Source: Chitinophagaceae bacterium
GTDB lineage: Bacteria; Bacteroidota; Bacteroidia; Chitinophagales; Chitinophagaceae
Reading direction: 5' to 3'
DNA length: 41,803 bases
Assembly: GCA_025360525.1 (NCBI GenBank)
Contig: JANYCA010000056.1
Coordinates: 1-41,803, forward strand
The notes below the pieces were generated by a model. The model was not told where the DNA came from, did not search any database, and saw only the letters and a list, made by a program, of their open reading frames with translations. This document shows positions 17,286 to 26,076 of this stretch, piece by piece. The translations under genes and the position numbers were made by a program. How positions within the stretch are numbered: position 1 is the first letter of the stretch; each line of letters starts with the position of its first letter.

Positions 17286-17448
17286 TTTTTTATAGTACCT
17301 GGTATATACCAGGTTTTTTTGTTAATAACGTTTACTGTATTGATATGATCTAATCTGTGAAAATTAAACTGTTAGTATAGCTGTTTACTCACAGGTACCC
17401 TGCGCCAGAATAGGAGCAAGTACACCGCAAAGCCGCCAAGGTAAAGCT
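17286..17448. repeat. Dispersed hairpin repeat, copy 1
   Basis: A 163-nt segment that is clearly related, by eye roughly 80% identical, to 26373-26537. Both start TTTTTATAG, continue through a hairpin, then TTTTTTTGTTAAT, and share GGAGCAAGTAC and AAAGCCGCCA before ending TAAAGCT. In this copy the hairpin is the aro terminator. Confidence 0.7.
17297..17320 (+). terminator. Intrinsic terminator of the aro cluster
   Basis: The perfect palindrome ACCTGGTATATACCAGGT is followed by a T-run, 26 nt after the aroC stop. It is also the hairpin end of the dispersed repeat. Confidence 0.75.
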
Positions 17449-17556
17449 ACATTCGGGTTCGGTGGCCTCAGCGACGACTCGACCGAAAGTGTGGAATGCC
17501 GATGCAATAATAGATTAATCCATTTTATAAATATCTTTCCAAAAACTTAGCAAAAC

Positions 17557-18079
17557 ATGAAAGCGAGTAAGTTTGGTTATAAAGGCCACCGGAACTAATA
17601 CACTGAATTAAATGAAGTTTATTTTTGGACGATCACCCTCAATAAATGGCAACATTTTAAAAGCCAAAGACAATAAAATGATTGTTATAAGAAGCCTGCA
17701 ATGGCTGGTACAAAATAGCCAGATAAAAATTTAGGGTTAAGTACCAATGCCCAATTATATTCACCTCAAATGCTAGCAATTGAAAATGAATAGCAAGGAG
17801 TTTCCTAACAATAGCTTTGAGAAGTTTACTGGTAAAATGTTGGTGAATAAATCGAAACAAACGAAGGATGAAGCCACGCATAACTATGCAATAACAGCTA
17901 CAGACAGGCAATACAATATTTATTTGAGAGATCCTCTGGAAGTACTCATTATCAACCGGAAAATGGCAGGACGATAGCTTGAATATTTGAACCAAATCCA
18001 ATTCAACCTCATTGGTTATTATGCAGTAGTCCGGCTAAGTAAAGGTTTTCTTCTGCTGTATTTTATTAACAAAACATAG
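17557..18079 (+). pseudogene. Decayed RAYT/IS200-like transposase
   Basis: Pieces of a Y1/HUH transposase of the REP-associated (RAYT, formerly DUF1568) kind can be read in order across stops and one frame change. They are an N-terminal MKASKFGYK, NEVYFWTITLNKWQHF, SLQWLVQNSQIKI, MPNYIHL, NNSFEKFTGKML, TDRQYNIYLRDPLEVL and LEYLNQIQFNL. The HUH motif, normally MPNHIHL, has Tyr in place of the first His, and several in-frame stops occur, so the protein is dead. It sits about 110 nt after copy 1 of the dispersed repeat. The family call rests on the order and spacing of these motifs. Confidence 0.7.
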
Positions 18080-18108
18080 ATGGGTTCGGGTTACTTTCAC
18101 ATTTTCGA

Positions 18109-18138
18109 AACGTATTCTAACGTATTCTAACGGATTCT
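18109..18138 (+). repeat. Three tandem 10-bp units
   Basis: AACGTATTCT occurs twice and AACGGATTCT once, head to tail, between the two transposase relics. Confidence 0.6.
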
Positions 18139-18145
18139 GGGGTAT

Positions 18146-18310
18146 ATGAGGATAAATTTCACGGAGAAAAAAAGCAAGCGGGAATACCTTTTAAATCTGA
18201 TTGTGGTGGGAGGTAAAAAAATCAGCAGCAAAATACTGTTTAAGTTTTGGCATGATGAGAATCATTCTGTAGCGGAACTACATCAGTGCTGTTTATTAAA
18301 TGACAAATGA
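18146..18310 (+). pseudogene. Second RAYT-like transposase fragment
   Basis: A 54-residue frame contains KKSKREYLLNLIVVGGKK and FKFWHDENHSVAEL. This matches the central block of RAYT proteins (R-R-E-W-L-L...GKKN...YQFWQQDNHPIEL). The N-terminal HUH part and the YIHNNPV block that should follow are absent. It may be a second element or a shuffled piece; it is not functional alone. Confidence 0.6.
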
Positions 18311-18689
18311 TAAAGGTTTACCTGACCTGTATTTTTAGAGCGAATTTTCATAACGGCATTGGTAATGCATGGGCAACATGTTGAGAAACCTGCCCGGGTA
18401 ATTATTCACATCAAAGCATCCATAATGTTTTGATGTATTTATTCCAGTTGCATTTCCACATATTCTATACTCATTTGTACTAATGAGCAAACTGCTTCGA
18501 ACAGCGTTCTTAAAATTTTTTGATATTTTTTCCATTGCAGCGCAAGGCAAACTTCCAGCAATACTGATACTACCGCAACAGGGATATCATTTTCCCAAAG
18601 CTAAACAACCTGCTTGTTCTTAAAAGTAAATGCCCCGGTAAGCAGTTAACATATTATAGTGGTACTGATAAATATTTTTTTATAATTGT
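18311..18689. other. Gene-free stretch before the S74 repeat protein
   Basis: About 380 bases in which no frame gives a recognisable protein. The minus-strand frame at 18335-18550 has no family features. Given the relics on its left, it is probably further decayed mobile DNA. Confidence 0.4.
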
Positions 18690-21299
18690 TTATTTTATTT
18701 TTTGCTTAAGCGCTTCTAATTCTAATTGTATTTTTTCAATGAGTTGCATCATGACTTTATTTTTTTCGGTTGCTGCTTCAATTTGCTGTTGCTGTTCCTG
18801 TATGGCTTTAATGGCAATCACACTAAAATATTGGTAAGTAATTCCCTTCATCTTATTATCACCTTTTGTTTTTACAAAATCTGGAAATAATTTTTCTACC
18901 TCCTGCGCTATAAAACCATAAGAAAGCGGTGCTGCTGTTTGTGCATCTTTATAATGATATGCTTTGGGCTGCAACTGCATTACCGCAGAAAGTACCGGGC
19001 CAATTAATTCTATATCTTTTTTTAAACGTAAGTCGGATGAAGTGGATAGTGCCCCATCAATGTTGCTAAACCAGCAACGCCATGCACCATTAAAGGCGAA
19101 ATCGATATCATCACCATTATCGGTTCCAATATCCCAATGATTGGTATTGGTCAACCTTTCTAATCTAAGTCCGCCGCCATTTACAGGAAAGGCTTCTGTA
19201 CGCTGTTTGATATGCAGTGCAGCCAAAGCTGTATTGATACCTACGCCCACGTTTCCACCGGAAGGGTTTAGTGCAAGGCTGCCATAAGCAGACCCAGATG
19301 CAGCAGTAGACTGGAGGTAACTGTACCCGGCACTTTTTGCTGAAATACCCATTTCTAAATTTGTAAAACCACCCATTGCCCTGTCGGTACCAATTAAAAT
19401 ACTGCCGGCCCCATCTGGATTAACATGTAAAAATGTTTGCGGAGTAGTGGTACCAATCCCCACGTTGACAGTAGAGGTTGCAAAAAAACCTGAGGTTTTT
19501 ACCGATCCTAATACTAAACAGTTATTACATCCCACGGTGGAATATGAACCAATGGCTGTGGCATTGTATAAATTTTCAACAGCAACATCTGCATTATAAC
19601 CTATTGCGGTGTTATTAATACCAGTTGTGTTTAAGTTAAGTGCCAAGGCCCCCACACCTGTATTTTGATTTCCGGTTGTATTTAGCTTCAGTGCGTTATA
19701 TCCATTGGCCATGTTGTAATTCCCCTCTGTATTGCTATACAGCGCACGGTCTCCTGTAGCTGAGTTTTGAACCCCAGTAGTATTGGAGGCAAGAGAAAGA
19801 TTGCCCATTGCAGTGTTGTTACTTCCAGTGGTATTGTACCCCAATGCGTAACTGCCTTGAGCTGTATTTCTACTCCCTGAAGTGTTGTTGTAAAGCGACT
19901 GGTAGCCGGAAGCTGTATTGTAATTGCCGTCCTCATTACTGTACAATGATACATATCCATTGGCTGTATTAAATTGCCCGGTTGTATTGCTGTAAAGTGA
20001 TTGATAACCGTATGCTGCATTGTAATCACCGCTATTATTAAGGCGCATTGCCTGGTAGCCAACCGCCGTATTGTTAGTGCCAATAGAGTTAAATAAAAGT
20101 GCATCAAATCCTAAGGCAGTATTATTACTCCCGGTTAAATTACTCAGCAACGCAGCAGCACCAATAGCAACATTATAATTCCCGGAAGTATTTTCTTGCA
20201 ACGCCTCGGCGCCAGTGGCAGTATTAAATTTGCCGCTGGTATCTGAATAAAGTGATCTATCGCCTATAGCAGTATTACTTCTACCGGTTGTATTATTGTA
20301 AAGAGCAGTAGCACCAATAGCTGTATTCGATCCGCCTGAAATATTGGAATACAATGACCTGTCACCAACTGCAGTATTGAAGCTGCCTGTTTTATTTTTA
20401 ACCATGGTAAAATACCCAAAAGATGCATTATTAAATCCTGTGGTATTGGCAAATAAAGATTGAAAGCCAACTGCTGTATTTGCACTGCCGGTTATATTGG
20501 CAAATAATGCTTTTGAGCCAATGGCTGTATTGAACGAAGCCTGCCCTGCAAGGGTACCGTTACCGTTGTTAAACAGTGCAGAATCACCAATGGCAACTAA
20601 ATTAGAGGCGGTAAGGTTTAACTGTAATGCACTAACACCAACTGCAACATTGCCGCTGCCGGAACTGTTAAAAAACAATGCATTTTTGCCGTTTGCAATA
20701 TTGTTGCTTCCGGTGGTATTATTTACCAATGCAAATATGCCAATGGCCGCATTACTTTTTCCGGTGGTATTATTTGATAGTGCATTGCCTCCAAAGGCTG
20801 CATTATCTGATCCTGTATTATCTTTGCCCGCATTCAATCCAAAAAAAGTTTGTCCGCTTGTTTCCATGCCGCCAGCAGGAAAATTATTGATCCTGAAACG
20901 AACTGGTTTGTTATCGGTTGTGCCAATAAAATTTGTAGTAAGGTCAGTACCTGAATTGCCGGATAATTGCCAACCATCTGCATTACTGCCAGCAGTACCT
21001 GATGAAATATTAATCCAGTTGCTGCCATTCCAAAAATAAAACCCCGGCGTTACCGCTGATAATCCAGTTCCTGCAAGTGCAGTATTGTACACTAGCAACG
21101 ATACTACTGGTGATGAAATGGTAACAACATCATTTGTTCCCATTAATGCAACCCTGGGAACCAACAGCCCTTTATTGGAAGACTTAACTTCCAATGCAGC
21201 ACTTGCATTAGGCGTGGTGGTGCCGATGCCAACGTTTTGGGCAACAATACTGCCAGCAAAAAAAATTGCAAGTGTTAAAAATTGTATTTTTTTCATCAT
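18690..21299 (-). CDS. Secreted 17-residue-repeat protein with peptidase S74 chaperone domain
   Basis: An 869-residue fibre-like protein. The tandem ATG ATG at 21299/21296 is chosen because it directly precedes a signal peptide (KKIQFLTLAIFFAGSIVAQ). Next comes NVGIGTTTPNASAALEVKSS, found in many Bacteroidota exported proteins. About 24 repeats of 17 residues follow (consensus G-S-N-N-T-A-I-G-x-x-A-L-x-x-N-T-T), like YadA/tail-fibre head repeats that form trimeric beta-rolls. The C-terminus holds SDLRLKKDIELIG (about residue 755), QPKAYHYKD and YGFIAQEVEKLFPDFVKT, the S74 intramolecular chaperone known to fold and self-cleave phage tail spikes. It ends in a coiled coil rich in Gln and Glu. 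No T9SS sorting domain is present. It lies 25 nt after the YqcC-like gene and is probably co-transcribed with it. Confidence 0.85.
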   Translation of the reverse strand: MMKKIQFLTLAIFFAGSIVAQNVGIGTTTPNASAALEVKSSNKGLLVPRVALMGTNDVVTISSPVVSLLVYNTALAGTGLSAVTPGFYFWNGSNWINISSGTAGSNADGWQLSGNSGTDLTTNFIGTTDNKPVRFRINNFPAGGMETSGQTFFGLNAGKDNTGSDNAAFGGNALSNNTTGKSNAAIGIFALVNNTTGSNNIANGKNALFFNSSGSGNVAVGVSALQLNLTASNLVAIGDSALFNNGNGTLAGQASFNTAIGSKALFANITGSANTAVGFQSLFANTTGFNNASFGYFTMVKNKTGSFNTAVGDRSLYSNISGGSNTAIGATALYNNTTGRSNTAIGDRSLYSDTSGKFNTATGAEALQENTSGNYNVAIGAAALLSNLTGSNNTALGFDALLFNSIGTNNTAVGYQAMRLNNSGDYNAAYGYQSLYSNTTGQFNTANGYVSLYSNEDGNYNTASGYQSLYNNTSGSRNTAQGSYALGYNTTGSNNTAMGNLSLASNTTGVQNSATGDRALYSNTEGNYNMANGYNALKLNTTGNQNTGVGALALNLNTTGINNTAIGYNADVAVENLYNATAIGSYSTVGCNNCLVLGSVKTSGFFATSTVNVGIGTTTPQTFLHVNPDGAGSILIGTDRAMGGFTNLEMGISAKSAGYSYLQSTAASGSAYGSLALNPSGGNVGVGINTALAALHIKQRTEAFPVNGGGLRLERLTNTNHWDIGTDNGDDIDFAFNGAWRCWFSNIDGALSTSSDLRLKKDIELIGPVLSAVMQLQPKAYHYKDAQTAAPLSYGFIAQEVEKLFPDFVKTKGDNKMKGITYQYFSVIAIKAIQEQQQQIEAATEKNKVMMQLIEKIQLELEALKQKIK
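19585..20815 (-). repeat. 51-nt coding repeats (about 24 units)
   Basis: Array of 51-bp units encoding 17-residue repeats in the S74 protein. Units 5 and 6 are separated by an insert (GNGTLAG). The same repeat type occurs in the protein at 34622-37642. Such arrays can gain or lose units by recombination. Confidence 0.75.
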
Positions 21300-21324
21300 T
21301 TTATTTTTAAGTGTTATCGTTTTA

Positions 21325-21633
21325 CTATAATAAAGCATCTATCTCAATTAGTATCTGCAGAAGCTTTCCCTTTTGCACATCATCTCCAAAATGCTTGATG
21401 GCATGCAGTACTATCAGATTTTTTTCTCCAGTTGGCATTGTTTTATTTTTATTGAGGTGGTTGGGGATAAAAACAAACTGCAGCCATTGGGCAAAATCAT
21501 TTTCGACAATTTTAGTGGTTTCGCTGTACCAATGCACCCATGCAGGTGTGTTCTTTTGCCACAGCCCCGCTACCTTCAGTTCCTCTTCCAGTTCTTTTGT
21601 TTTGGCAGCAATTGTATCCTGTATATCAGCCAC
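21325..21633 (-). CDS. YqcC-like protein (DUF446)
   Basis: A 102-residue cytoplasmic protein. It fits the YqcC family in length and pattern: an N-terminal helix, GLWQKNTPA, then FAQWLQFVFIPNHL (family E-W-L-Q-W-V-x-I-P), P-T-G-E at about residue 68, and C-terminal LLQILIEIDALL. YqcC is a small helical protein of unknown function, in enterobacteria encoded next to the tRNA pseudouridine synthase truC. The start is GTG 21633. A similar gene beside an S74 fibre protein is an unusual context. The identification is from motif spacing and moderately sure. Confidence 0.65.
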   Translation of the reverse strand: MADIQDTIAAKTKELEEELKVAGLWQKNTPAWVHWYSETTKIVENDFAQWLQFVFIPNHLNKNKTMPTGEKNLIVLHAIKHFGDDVQKGKLLQILIEIDALL

Positions 21634-21886
21634 TATTTTTAATTTTTAGATAAATGTAGGCTGCTGTTTTTCTGCAGCCAGGCTGTAATTAGGCAATGTT
21701 ACAAACGGTTTAGGATAAGTGCTGCCGGGCTATCAAAAGGAAAAGAAGAAAGAATGAGTTAGGCAACGGGCTTTGCCAATGAGGTAATGAACGTTAACAG
21801 GAAGTTTAATTGCCTACTTTTAACGCTCAAACTTTTCTATCGCCTGTAAAAAGCATATTTGTATATCCATATTTCTCTTTGCAGGG

Positions 21887-24800
21887 TTGGCATATTGCCA
21901 TGCACAAAACAGCAATTATATATTTCGCCATATCACAACAATTGATGGTTTAATAAACAACAGTGTGCTTGTAATGTGCCACGATCATGATGGCTTTTTA
22001 TGGATAGGATCACAAACAGGCATGCAGCGCTATGACGGCACCAGGTTCAAAAACTATTTTGCCGATGTGAGGGATACTGCGGCTTTGCAAAGCGACTGGG
22101 TAACTGCAATTTTTGAGGACAGCAAAAACCGGCTGTGGATTGGCAACAATGACGGCACTGTTTATACTTTGAACAGGGCAACTGGAAAATTTTATAACTA
22201 TACCCTGCATGCGGCAGTTGCAAACAGAATGAACGGCATTTGGTCTTTTGCAGAAGATAAAATAGGCGGAATATGGATTGCAGGACATGACGGCATTTAT
22301 AAACTGAATGAGGCCGTTAGCCAGTTTGAAAAAATGAATGACCATATCGGGCTGGAAAAAAATGAAAGCACGGGGGTTATAATTTTTGATGCAGCTAATA
22401 ATTTATGGCTAAATACTTATAATGGAGTAAAGCTTTACAATCAGGAGAAAAAAAAACTATACAGCAAAGCTTATAATCCCAACCATAACTCCCTGTTCGA
22501 CTTAAAAAATATGGGAGGCTTGAGCCTGTTATCCCAAAATGACTTCTGGTTTACAGGCCCCGGAATTTTTTACAAGTATAATCTGCTGACAAAAAAAATA
22601 AAAGCCTTTACTGTTGACAAACCTGCTGCTAAAAAAATGCGAGCCGGGGTGCAAAAAGAAAACATTGGCAGCCTGTATTTACTGCAAAACGGCAAAGTAA
22701 TGATTGCTTTGGCAGGAAGAGGTATAGCTATTTATAATCCAGCCAATGACGGCATTAGCATAATTGAATCTGATAACACAAAAACAAACAGCTATCATGC
22801 AAATGAAGACCGTTCTTACCTGAGTATGCTACAGGATAGAGAAAAAAATATACTGGTTGGCTCTGATGCAGGCATAAACATTTACAATCCTGATAAAGAT
22901 TTTTTTAAGGTACACAAAAGGAATAATGCTGCAAGAGATTTTTTTCCAAAACAAGATGCGAATGATTTTCTGGAACTGCCGGATGGCAACATACTTATCG
23001 GTTATTATTTTGTAAATGGCGGCATTGTAAAGGCTGACGGCAATTTTCATTTCATTAAACAGTACCTGTATCATAATAATGGCAATAAATTAAATGGGAG
23101 CAACCAGGTGTGGAATTTATTCAGAGATAAAACTGGAACAGTTTGGGCACCCAACCAGCGTAATAATATTTTGAAGCTTAATCTTCAGACGGAAAGCATA
23201 ACAGAAGAAAAAGACAGTTTTTTAAATACACCGGTCATCAGCATAAAGCAGGACAACGAAGGTACTATATGGATGGGGCTGTGGAGAAAAGGGCTTGCCA
23301 AAAGAAATGCAGCAACTCACAAATATACTTTTTATACCGATTTTTTATACTCAACTCCATCTGATATAAAAAGGGGGCAATGCCTTTTGCCGGAGGGTGA
23401 CAGCATATGGATTGGCACCATGCAAAACGGACTGCAGGTGTTTGATAAAAAGAAAGAGAAATTTACGGCTGCTTTTGTTACAGATATAAAAAATAAAAAC
23501 TCCATCAGTAGCAATTGTGTTACAGATATTTTACGTTACAGCAAAGACACATTGATAGTGGCAACGCTGATGGGTGTAAATATTTTTGATGAAAAAACTA
23601 AAATCTTTACAGCTATCACCACCAAGGAAGGGCTGCCAAATAATTTGGTGAATGCCATAATAAAAGACGGACTTGGCAATGTGTGGGTGGCATGTTTCTA
23701 TGATGGCTTTTGTAAAATAAACATGCATGATCTTTCAATCAACAGCTATGGCATCAGCGATGGTCTTACAGACAATATTTTCACCAGCAAATTTTACAAG
23801 CTGAAAAACGGCAATATATTAATGGGAGGGGCAAAAAGTTTTTTTTCATTTAACCCGGCTTCCTTCAAAAGCGCTGTAGCACCAGCGAATGTAAGAATCA
23901 CTGACATCCATGTTTTTGAAAATGAAGTGGCGGTTGATTCCTTATTGCAGCAGCAATTGCCCCTGCAGCTTTCTTATAAAGAGAATTCTATCCGCATACA
24001 ATTTGCTTGCCTTGATTACTGGAACCCAAAAGGCATCAAATATTTTTACCGATTAAATGGAATAGATAAAAATTGGATTCTGGCGGATAGAAATCAAGCG
24101 GCTGTGTACAACCAGCTTGCACATGGAGAATATCTCTTTGAAGTGAAGTGTGCAAACAGGGATGGTGTTTACAGCTGCAATATCACGGCACTAAAAATAA
24201 AAATAAGCCCGCCATTCTGGAAAAAATGGTGGTTTACCATGCTGGCAGGACTTGCAATTTTTTCACTTTCACTGATGGTAATAAGATGGCGTGAAAAAAA
24301 TATCAGGGCGGTTGCTGCTGAAAAAATAAAAGTGCAGCAGTCGCAAATTGAAATGTACAGCATGAATGATCAGCTTTCCAAAGCAAAGCTGGAAGCGCTG
24401 CGGAGCCAGATGAATCCACATTTTATTTTTAATAGCCTTAATGCGATACAGGAATGCATTCTTACCAACAAAATTGATGAAGCCTATAAATACCTTTCCA
24501 AGTTTTCTAAACTGCAGCGGATGGTATTGAACAATTCGCAAAAGGAATTGATATCATTGAGCGATGAAATAGAAATGCTGCAATTGTATCTTTCATTGGA
24601 GTCGCTCCGGTTCAGCGATTCGTTCAGTTACAGCATTGATGCAACTGGTATAGCTGATGTAAACGAAATAATGCTGCCATCGCTGATAACACAGCCACTG
24701 GTGGAAAATGCAATATGGCATGGCCTCCGCAACAAGGAAGGCGAAAAAAAACTAAGCATCGTTTATAAAGAAAGCAATGGCCTGTTTTTTATAACCATTG

Positions 24801-25030
24801 ATGATAACGGTATTGGAAGGGAAGAAGCTGCTATGATAAAAAAACAAAAAATCGGCAATAGCCAGTTTGCTTCCAAGGGCACCATCATAGTGCAGCAGCG
24901 GCTGCATGTGCTGGCACAGCAACTGAAGGCCGATATACAATTGCAAACAACAGATAAAAAAGATGAACAGGACAATGCAAAAGGAACGATAGTGGTGATT
25001 TCTTTTCCATCAAATTTAGAGACGGGCTAA
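21887..25030 (+). CDS. Beta-propeller sensor histidine kinase, LytS type
   Basis: A membrane sensor kinase of about 1047 residues. The periplasmic part carries repeated Reg_prop blades (DHDGFLWIGSQTGMQRYDG, DSKNRLWIGNNDG, DGLGNVWVACFYDG and others), then a Y_Y_Y domain (FYRLNGIDKNWILA). One transmembrane helix lies at about 781-799 (WWFTMLAGLAIFSL), followed by a coiled coil. The LytS-type kinase core has NPHFIFNSLNAIQ with His845 as phospho-acceptor and N-box/G-box motifs LVENAIWHG and DDNGIGREEA. The regulator follows 38 nt downstream. The oddity is the start: codons from 21845 read KKHICISIFLFAGLAYCHAQ, a signal peptide, but no ATG, GTG or TTG precedes it. The TTG at 21887 lies inside that peptide, so the start is unresolved. 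Confidence 0.85.
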   Translation: MAYCHAQNSNYIFRHITTIDGLINNSVLVMCHDHDGFLWIGSQTGMQRYDGTRFKNYFADVRDTAALQSDWVTAIFEDSKNRLWIGNNDGTVYTLNRATGKFYNYTLHAAVANRMNGIWSFAEDKIGGIWIAGHDGIYKLNEAVSQFEKMNDHIGLEKNESTGVIIFDAANNLWLNTYNGVKLYNQEKKKLYSKAYNPNHNSLFDLKNMGGLSLLSQNDFWFTGPGIFYKYNLLTKKIKAFTVDKPAAKKMRAGVQKENIGSLYLLQNGKVMIALAGRGIAIYNPANDGISIIESDNTKTNSYHANEDRSYLSMLQDREKNILVGSDAGINIYNPDKDFFKVHKRNNAARDFFPKQDANDFLELPDGNILIGYYFVNGGIVKADGNFHFIKQYLYHNNGNKLNGSNQVWNLFRDKTGTVWAPNQRNNILKLNLQTESITEEKDSFLNTPVISIKQDNEGTIWMGLWRKGLAKRNAATHKYTFYTDFLYSTPSDIKRGQCLLPEGDSIWIGTMQNGLQVFDKKKEKFTAAFVTDIKNKNSISSNCVTDILRYSKDTLIVATLMGVNIFDEKTKIFTAITTKEGLPNNLVNAIIKDGLGNVWVACFYDGFCKINMHDLSINSYGISDGLTDNIFTSKFYKLKNGNILMGGAKSFFSFNPASFKSAVAPANVRITDIHVFENEVAVDSLLQQQLPLQLSYKENSIRIQFACLDYWNPKGIKYFYRLNGIDKNWILADRNQAAVYNQLAHGEYLFEVKCANRDGVYSCNITALKIKISPPFWKKWWFTMLAGLAIFSLSLMVIRWREKNIRAVAAEKIKVQQSQIEMYSMNDQLSKAKLEALRSQMNPHFIFNSLNAIQECILTNKIDEAYKYLSKFSKLQRMVLNNSQKELISLSDEIEMLQLYLSLESLRFSDSFSYSIDATGIADVNEIMLPSLITQPLVENAIWHGLRNKEGEKKLSIVYKESNGLFFITIDDNGIGREEAAMIKKQKIGNSQFASKGTIIVQQRLHVLAQQLKADIQLQTTDKKDEQDNAKGTIVVISFPSNLETG

Positions 25031-25068
25031 GCAAATTTTTATACAACAGGGCAGTTTTAAAAAAAAAT

Positions 25069-25809
25069 ATGGTAAAGATTTTAATTATTGATGATGAAGC
25101 TGCGGCAGGCAACATCCTGAAAATACTGATAGAAAAACATATTCCTGTTGCAAAGGAAATTCATTGCTGTGCAGGTGCAGTAGAAGCGCTGGAACTAATG
25201 AACAAATTTACGCCTACACTGGTGATGCTCGACATTGAAATGCCTAAGGTGAACGGCTTTGATTTTTTAAATATGGCTGCTGAAAATAATTTCGATGTCA
25301 TCTTTACTACTGCATATGACCACTATGCCATTAAGGCTATTCGTTTTAGTGCGCTGGACTATTTGCTGAAGCCTGTTGATGTGGTAGACCTTAAAAATGC
25401 GGTGAACCGGCACATCATCAAGCAACAGGGCGAAAGCCAGCAGTTGCAGGTATCCAACCTGCTCACCAACTTACAGCAGAAAGATCCAAAAGATTTTAGG
25501 CTGGCTCTGTCTACTGGTGGAAGTGTTTTCTTTTTTGCCCCTCATGAAATATTGTATTGCGAAGGAGAGAATAATTACACCCGTTTTGCTTTTACAAACA
25601 ACAAGCCAATACTTATTTCAAAAACACTAGGTGAGTATGAAGATCTGCTGGCCGAACATGGTTTCATCCGCATACACAAATCGTACCTGGTAAATGTAAA
25701 ATATGTTTCTACAATTAACAATGAAGGATTAATACAGATGAGTGATGGGAAACTACTTCCTATTTCAAAAAGACGAAAAGTTGCAGTAGTTTATGCGTTA
25801 AAACATTGA
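25069..25809 (+). CDS. LytTR-family response regulator
   Basis: A 246-residue partner of the preceding kinase. The N-terminal receiver domain has the acidic pair D8-D9, the phosphorylation site Asp55 in LVMLDIEMPKVNGF, a switch Thr in FTTAYDHY and Lys in YLLKPVD. The C-terminal LytTR DNA-binding domain (about residues 140-245) contains ILYCEGENNYTRF, LISKTLGEYEDLL, FIRIHKSYLVNVKYV and LPISKRRK. It is likely phosphorylated by the adjacent LytS-type kinase and binds direct repeats at its target promoters; the targets are not evident here. Confidence 0.92.
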   Translation: MVKILIIDDEAAAGNILKILIEKHIPVAKEIHCCAGAVEALELMNKFTPTLVMLDIEMPKVNGFDFLNMAAENNFDVIFTTAYDHYAIKAIRFSALDYLLKPVDVVDLKNAVNRHIIKQQGESQQLQVSNLLTNLQQKDPKDFRLALSTGGSVFFFAPHEILYCEGENNYTRFAFTNNKPILISKTLGEYEDLLAEHGFIRIHKSYLVNVKYVSTINNEGLIQMSDGKLLPISKRRKVAVVYALKH

Positions 25810-25851
25810 CAGTAAAAATTTTGCAATTATTAGTTTTGAAAGTAGCGATAA

Positions 25852-26072
25852 GATGTAATGCGTTCCAAATATTGTTTCGATTTTCATGGTGTTATCAATG
25901 ACGTATTTTATGATTCCGAATACGTTTGCGCTTTCAACTGTTTTAAGTTGACCTGGTATTTTTGTTTTACCTTAATAATGTTGATGTCTCTTTCTACGCC
26001 ATTGTTACCGGGAGCCATATTAGATTGCAGTAAAAAATATAGGATACTGCTTCCGAGGCCGGTATCCTTACC
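25852..26072 (-). pseudogene. C-terminal relic of an IS66-family transposase
   Basis: On the minus strand one frame reads APGNNGVERDINIIKVKQK, the IS66 TnpC signature (TNNQAERDIRMVKVKQK). The next frame continues IPGQLKTVESANVFGIIK and YVIDNTMK, corresponding to K-I-S-G-x-F-R-T-x-E-G-A-x-x-F-A-x-I-R-S-V-I-D-T. A frameshift separates the two, and the catalytic N-terminal parts are missing. This is a truncated, inactive insertion-sequence remnant lying just after the LytTR gene. Confidence 0.75.
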
Positions 26073-26076
26073 ATAA

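Noticed and set aside
19585..20815. Regular 51-bp repeat array considered as a CRISPR
   Set aside because: The units are coding, variable throughout and have no constant repeat with distinct spacers; they encode 17-residue protein repeats.
20497..21039. Long plus-strand open frame of 180 codons within the S74 repeat gene
   Set aside because: It is the antisense shadow of the regular 51-bp repeats, which lack stops in several frames; it has no start-site or domain support.
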